Position numbers and translations under genes: made by a program
Assembly (NCBI GenBank): GCA_037147235.1
Contig: JBAWVO010000348.1
Location: forward strand, 1-6,458
DNA from: JANXQG01 sp037147235
GTDB taxonomy: Bacteria > Planctomycetota > Planctomycetia > Pirellulales > Thermoguttaceae
Direction: 5' to 3'
DNA length: 6,458 bases
Part shown: piece by piece, positions 5,185 to 6,458 of the stretch
How positions within the stretch are numbered: position 1 is the stretch's first letter
Layout: every line of letters begins with the position of its first letter
The notes under the pieces: generated by a model
Databases searched by the model: none
What the model saw: the letters and a program-made list of their open reading frames with translations, nothing else
Told to the model about the DNA's origin: nothing

Positions 5185-5562
5185 TTAGCTTTTCGTCGTC
5201 ACCTCGTTGTGAATATCTTGACCTGTCACGATCAAGGCAGTGTTCCGGGGATTACGACTGTTTTTCGTAGCGTTGTTCTGTGCCATCGCCTTTTCTGCTG
5301 CGTCGATTGCCCGTTGTCTCTGCAGCGGCGTCCGCGGTGGGACGGGTGTTCTGTCGGCGGCGGCGGTTGTAGCATTGGCAAATCGCTCCAATGCTTCGTG
5401 GGAAGTGAATCTTCGGCCGCCGATCAAACAGGTTTCCAACCTGACACCATGCACGCCATTTAGACGCCAACGATGAAGCGTACTAATGTTGGGGCGTCCA
5501 GGAAGACGCCTGGCTGCTTCGTTCAGGCTTAGGAGAGTTTCACAGGAAATTTCGATGCTCAT
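5185..5562 (-). CDS. DUF1580-like helix-turn-helix protein (planctomycete type)
   Basis: The 125-residue product has an N-terminal MerR/excisionase-like domain of the DUF1580 type: SLNEAARRLPGR (12-23), STLHRWRLNGVHG (27-39) as the recognition helix region, RLETCLIGGRRFTS (41-54) as the strand-wing, and HEALERFANATT (55-66). The second half (70-125) is a polar Ala/Asn/Arg-rich tail without clear structure. DUF1580 proteins are, to my knowledge, nearly confined to Planctomycetes and sit next to element genes; a DNA-binding role as regulator or excisionase is inferred from the fold. The start at ATG 5560-5562 is supported by AAGGGG (5569-5574) 6 nt upstream. It is the first gene of the operon and may regulate it. 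The stop is followed immediately by the hairpin at 5137-5183. Confidence 0.83.
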   Translation of the reverse strand: MSIEISCETLLSLNEAARRLPGRPNISTLHRWRLNGVHGVRLETCLIGGRRFTSHEALERFANATTAAADRTPVPPRTPLQRQRAIDAAEKAMAQNNATKNSRNPRNTALIVTGQDIHNEVTTKS

Positions 5563-5568
5563 TAATAA

Positions 5569-5574
5569 CCCCTT
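5569..5574 (-). promoter_or_regulatory. Shine-Dalgarno of the DUF1580-like gene
   Basis: AAGGGG on the minus strand, 6 nt before ATG 5560-5562. Further upstream a CATAAT (5605-5610) could be a -10 element, but I find no convincing -35 at the right distance. Confidence 0.6.
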
Positions 5575-5863
5575 GTTCTCGGTCTATTTGCCATCGCCCG
5601 AGTGAATTATGACGTGTCTGCGAATAGATAAAATTGAGCAAGAGTGCGCGCAGATTTCTGAGCAGTTTTGCGCATTGCTGTATTCCCCATCCAGCAGTAT
5701 GCCAGGCTCACGGACAGCCCGTGCTATTGCCGAGGCAGGAGGTGATGGCGACGTGCCGTGGAGTGTGGTCCGGAGACTTATGAACTGCTCAAGTTGGTCG
5801 TTTACTTTAAGACCTCATGAGATCGGTAGGGCCACAAGCCGGCATCCAGCACGCTATTGCGAT

Positions 5864-6049
5864 CTAGCAGCACCAGCCATCGTCGTGGTCGTGGCCATGA
5901 GTCGTCGGAGTAACGGTGCCGTTGGCCGAGCAGAGGCGTGGGCGACTCCGTGTCGACACCGCCGCCTTGAATCCAGACTCACCATCAGTCTTCGCGGTCT
6001 TAAGAACCTTGTCGGAAGAACAGAACACGATCGCCCGGCAGTGTGGCAT
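5864..6049 (-). CDS. Possible small protein or remnant with His/Asp/Cys-rich tail, 61 aa
   Basis: This is a weak candidate. From ATG 6047-6049 the frame gives MPHCRAIVFC and ends THGHDHDDGWCC, a tail that could bind metal. Third codon positions are G/C-rich (roughly 70% by hand count), closer to the real genes than to random sequence. Against it, there is no clear ribosome site, the plus strand is also open here in the same codon register, and I recognise no family. It may instead be the 3' end of a decayed gene. Confidence 0.2.
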   Translation of the reverse strand: MPHCRAIVFCSSDKVLKTAKTDGESGFKAAVSTRSRPRLCSANGTVTPTTHGHDHDDGWCC

Positions 6050-6229
6050 ACCCGCCGTCAACCAGGAGAATTACCAAAAAAATGCGACAAGGATGTTGCA
6101 TGGCCGTTGCATACAAAATGCCGATTATACTCGGCACGGGCACTATCTGCGGTTTTGCACCAACAACATGCTAACCGTAATCGCAACCAGGTAACGGCTT
6201 ATGCGCCTCGCTTGCGTTTCGGGTTAGTA

Positions 6230-6458
6230 TTATTCGCGCCCGCGCTGAGTATACTTCTTCTTTGGCCGTCCCGCCTGTCGCTTTGGTGGAAAGGGCAATG
6301 CGTGAGTTTCAGCGTAGCGACAAGCGACACGCTTGATACCTCCCACCGAGTCAATTCGCTCCCAACTCTTCGGTTGTTTCTTCAGCCGGTTGATAATCGT
6401 CTGGTCATGTGTCCGTGCGCCGTGAAGGCGTGTGTGTTTCAGTGGGTGAAAGCCCCAC
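6230..6458 (-). CDS. Unknown basic protein, C-terminal part (runs off right edge)
   Basis: A minus-strand frame enters from the right edge and ends at TAA 6230-6232 (75 codons seen). It includes a helical stretch HDQTIINRLKKQPKSWERI (about 18-36), a segment DSVGGIKRVACRYAETHALPFP (about 36-57), and a basic tail KRQAGRPKKKYTQRGRE with an AT-hook-like GRPKKK. The composition suggests a nucleic-acid-binding protein. I do not recognise the family; the start and main domain lie outside the window. Its codon register matches the long plus-strand open frame, so one of the two is a shadow; the protein-like composition favours this strand. It is transcribed toward the operon and separated from it by about 670 bp. 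Confidence 0.55.
   Translation of the reverse strand, partial: WGFHPLKHTRLHGARTHDQTIINRLKKQPKSWERIDSVGGIKRVACRYAETHALPFPPKRQAGRPKKKYTQRGRE

Larger units (their letters stand above)
5563..6229. other. Stretch without a confidently supported gene
   Basis: Upstream of the operon, 667 bp hold no ORF I can assign. Seen here are a plus-strand frame open from ATG 5609 to the window end (283 codons), a 61-codon minus frame with a His/Asp/Cys-rich end (5864-6049), a minus frame open without ATG from about 5814 to 5584, and a small perfect palindrome TGCCGA/TCGGCA around TTATAC (6119-6136). It probably contains the promoter region of the minus-strand operon and perhaps gene remnants. Confidence 0.5.

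Noticed and set aside
6096..6136. TTGCAT and TATACT as a promoter near the palindrome
   Set aside because: The spacing is 13 or 24 bp depending on which TTGCAT is used; neither suits a sigma70 promoter.
1..6458. CRISPR array, tRNA or rRNA
   Set aside because: The only regular repeats (21 bp, no unique spacers, inverted halves) do not fit a CRISPR array, and I saw no tRNA cloverleaf or rRNA-like sequence.

Overview
The window looks like part of a mobile or accessory gene block from a planctomycete. Base composition is fairly GC-rich by eye. The clearest taxonomic marker is the small DUF1580-like HTH protein at 5185-5562, a family I know almost only from Planctomycetes. All convincing genes lie on the minus strand, so the block reads right to left. 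It is flanked by partial genes at both window edges: a CHC2 zinc-finger primase N-terminus at 1-319 and the C-terminus of an unknown basic protein at 6230-6458.

The core is a tightly packed run. In transcription order it holds a DUF1580-like HTH protein (5562-5185), an unrecognised small protein (5124-4858), a RuvB-like AAA+ ATPase (4854-3859), a MoxR-like AAA+ ATPase (3893-2880), and a metallopeptidase/VWA-like (DUF2201-type) protein with an HExxH site and a MIDAS (2883-1681). Overlaps of 35 bp (RuvB-like/MoxR-like) and 4 bp (MoxR-like/VWA) suggest translational coupling. MoxR-VWA pairs are usually ATPase-adaptor or chaperone machines. A second RuvB-like ATPase and a metallopeptidase-like domain make this a plausible NTP-dependent remodelling or conflict module, but its function is not established here.

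Two core genes look broken. The MoxR-like gene has an in-frame TAG exactly where the family normally continues, splitting it into 160 + 176 codons. The VWA protein seems to have lost its normal C-terminus by a one-base shift near 1708-1710; the expected ending is readable in the neighbouring frame down to 1652.

Downstream, a 427-bp intergenic stretch (1254-1680) contains a striking array. It has four 21-bp direct repeats followed by four inverted copies at the same 21-bp pitch, symmetric about position 1533. It resembles an iteron cluster or multi-site operator. Then come a 210-residue Cys/Trp-rich unknown protein (1253-621), an intergenic region with nested hairpins (330-550), and the primase-like gene leaving the left edge.

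Two intrinsic-terminator-like hairpins (445-486 and 5137-5183) have plus-strand polarity, antisense to every gene. The first has a good sigma70-type promoter match upstream and may end a short RNA. The stretch 5563-6229 has no gene I can support firmly.
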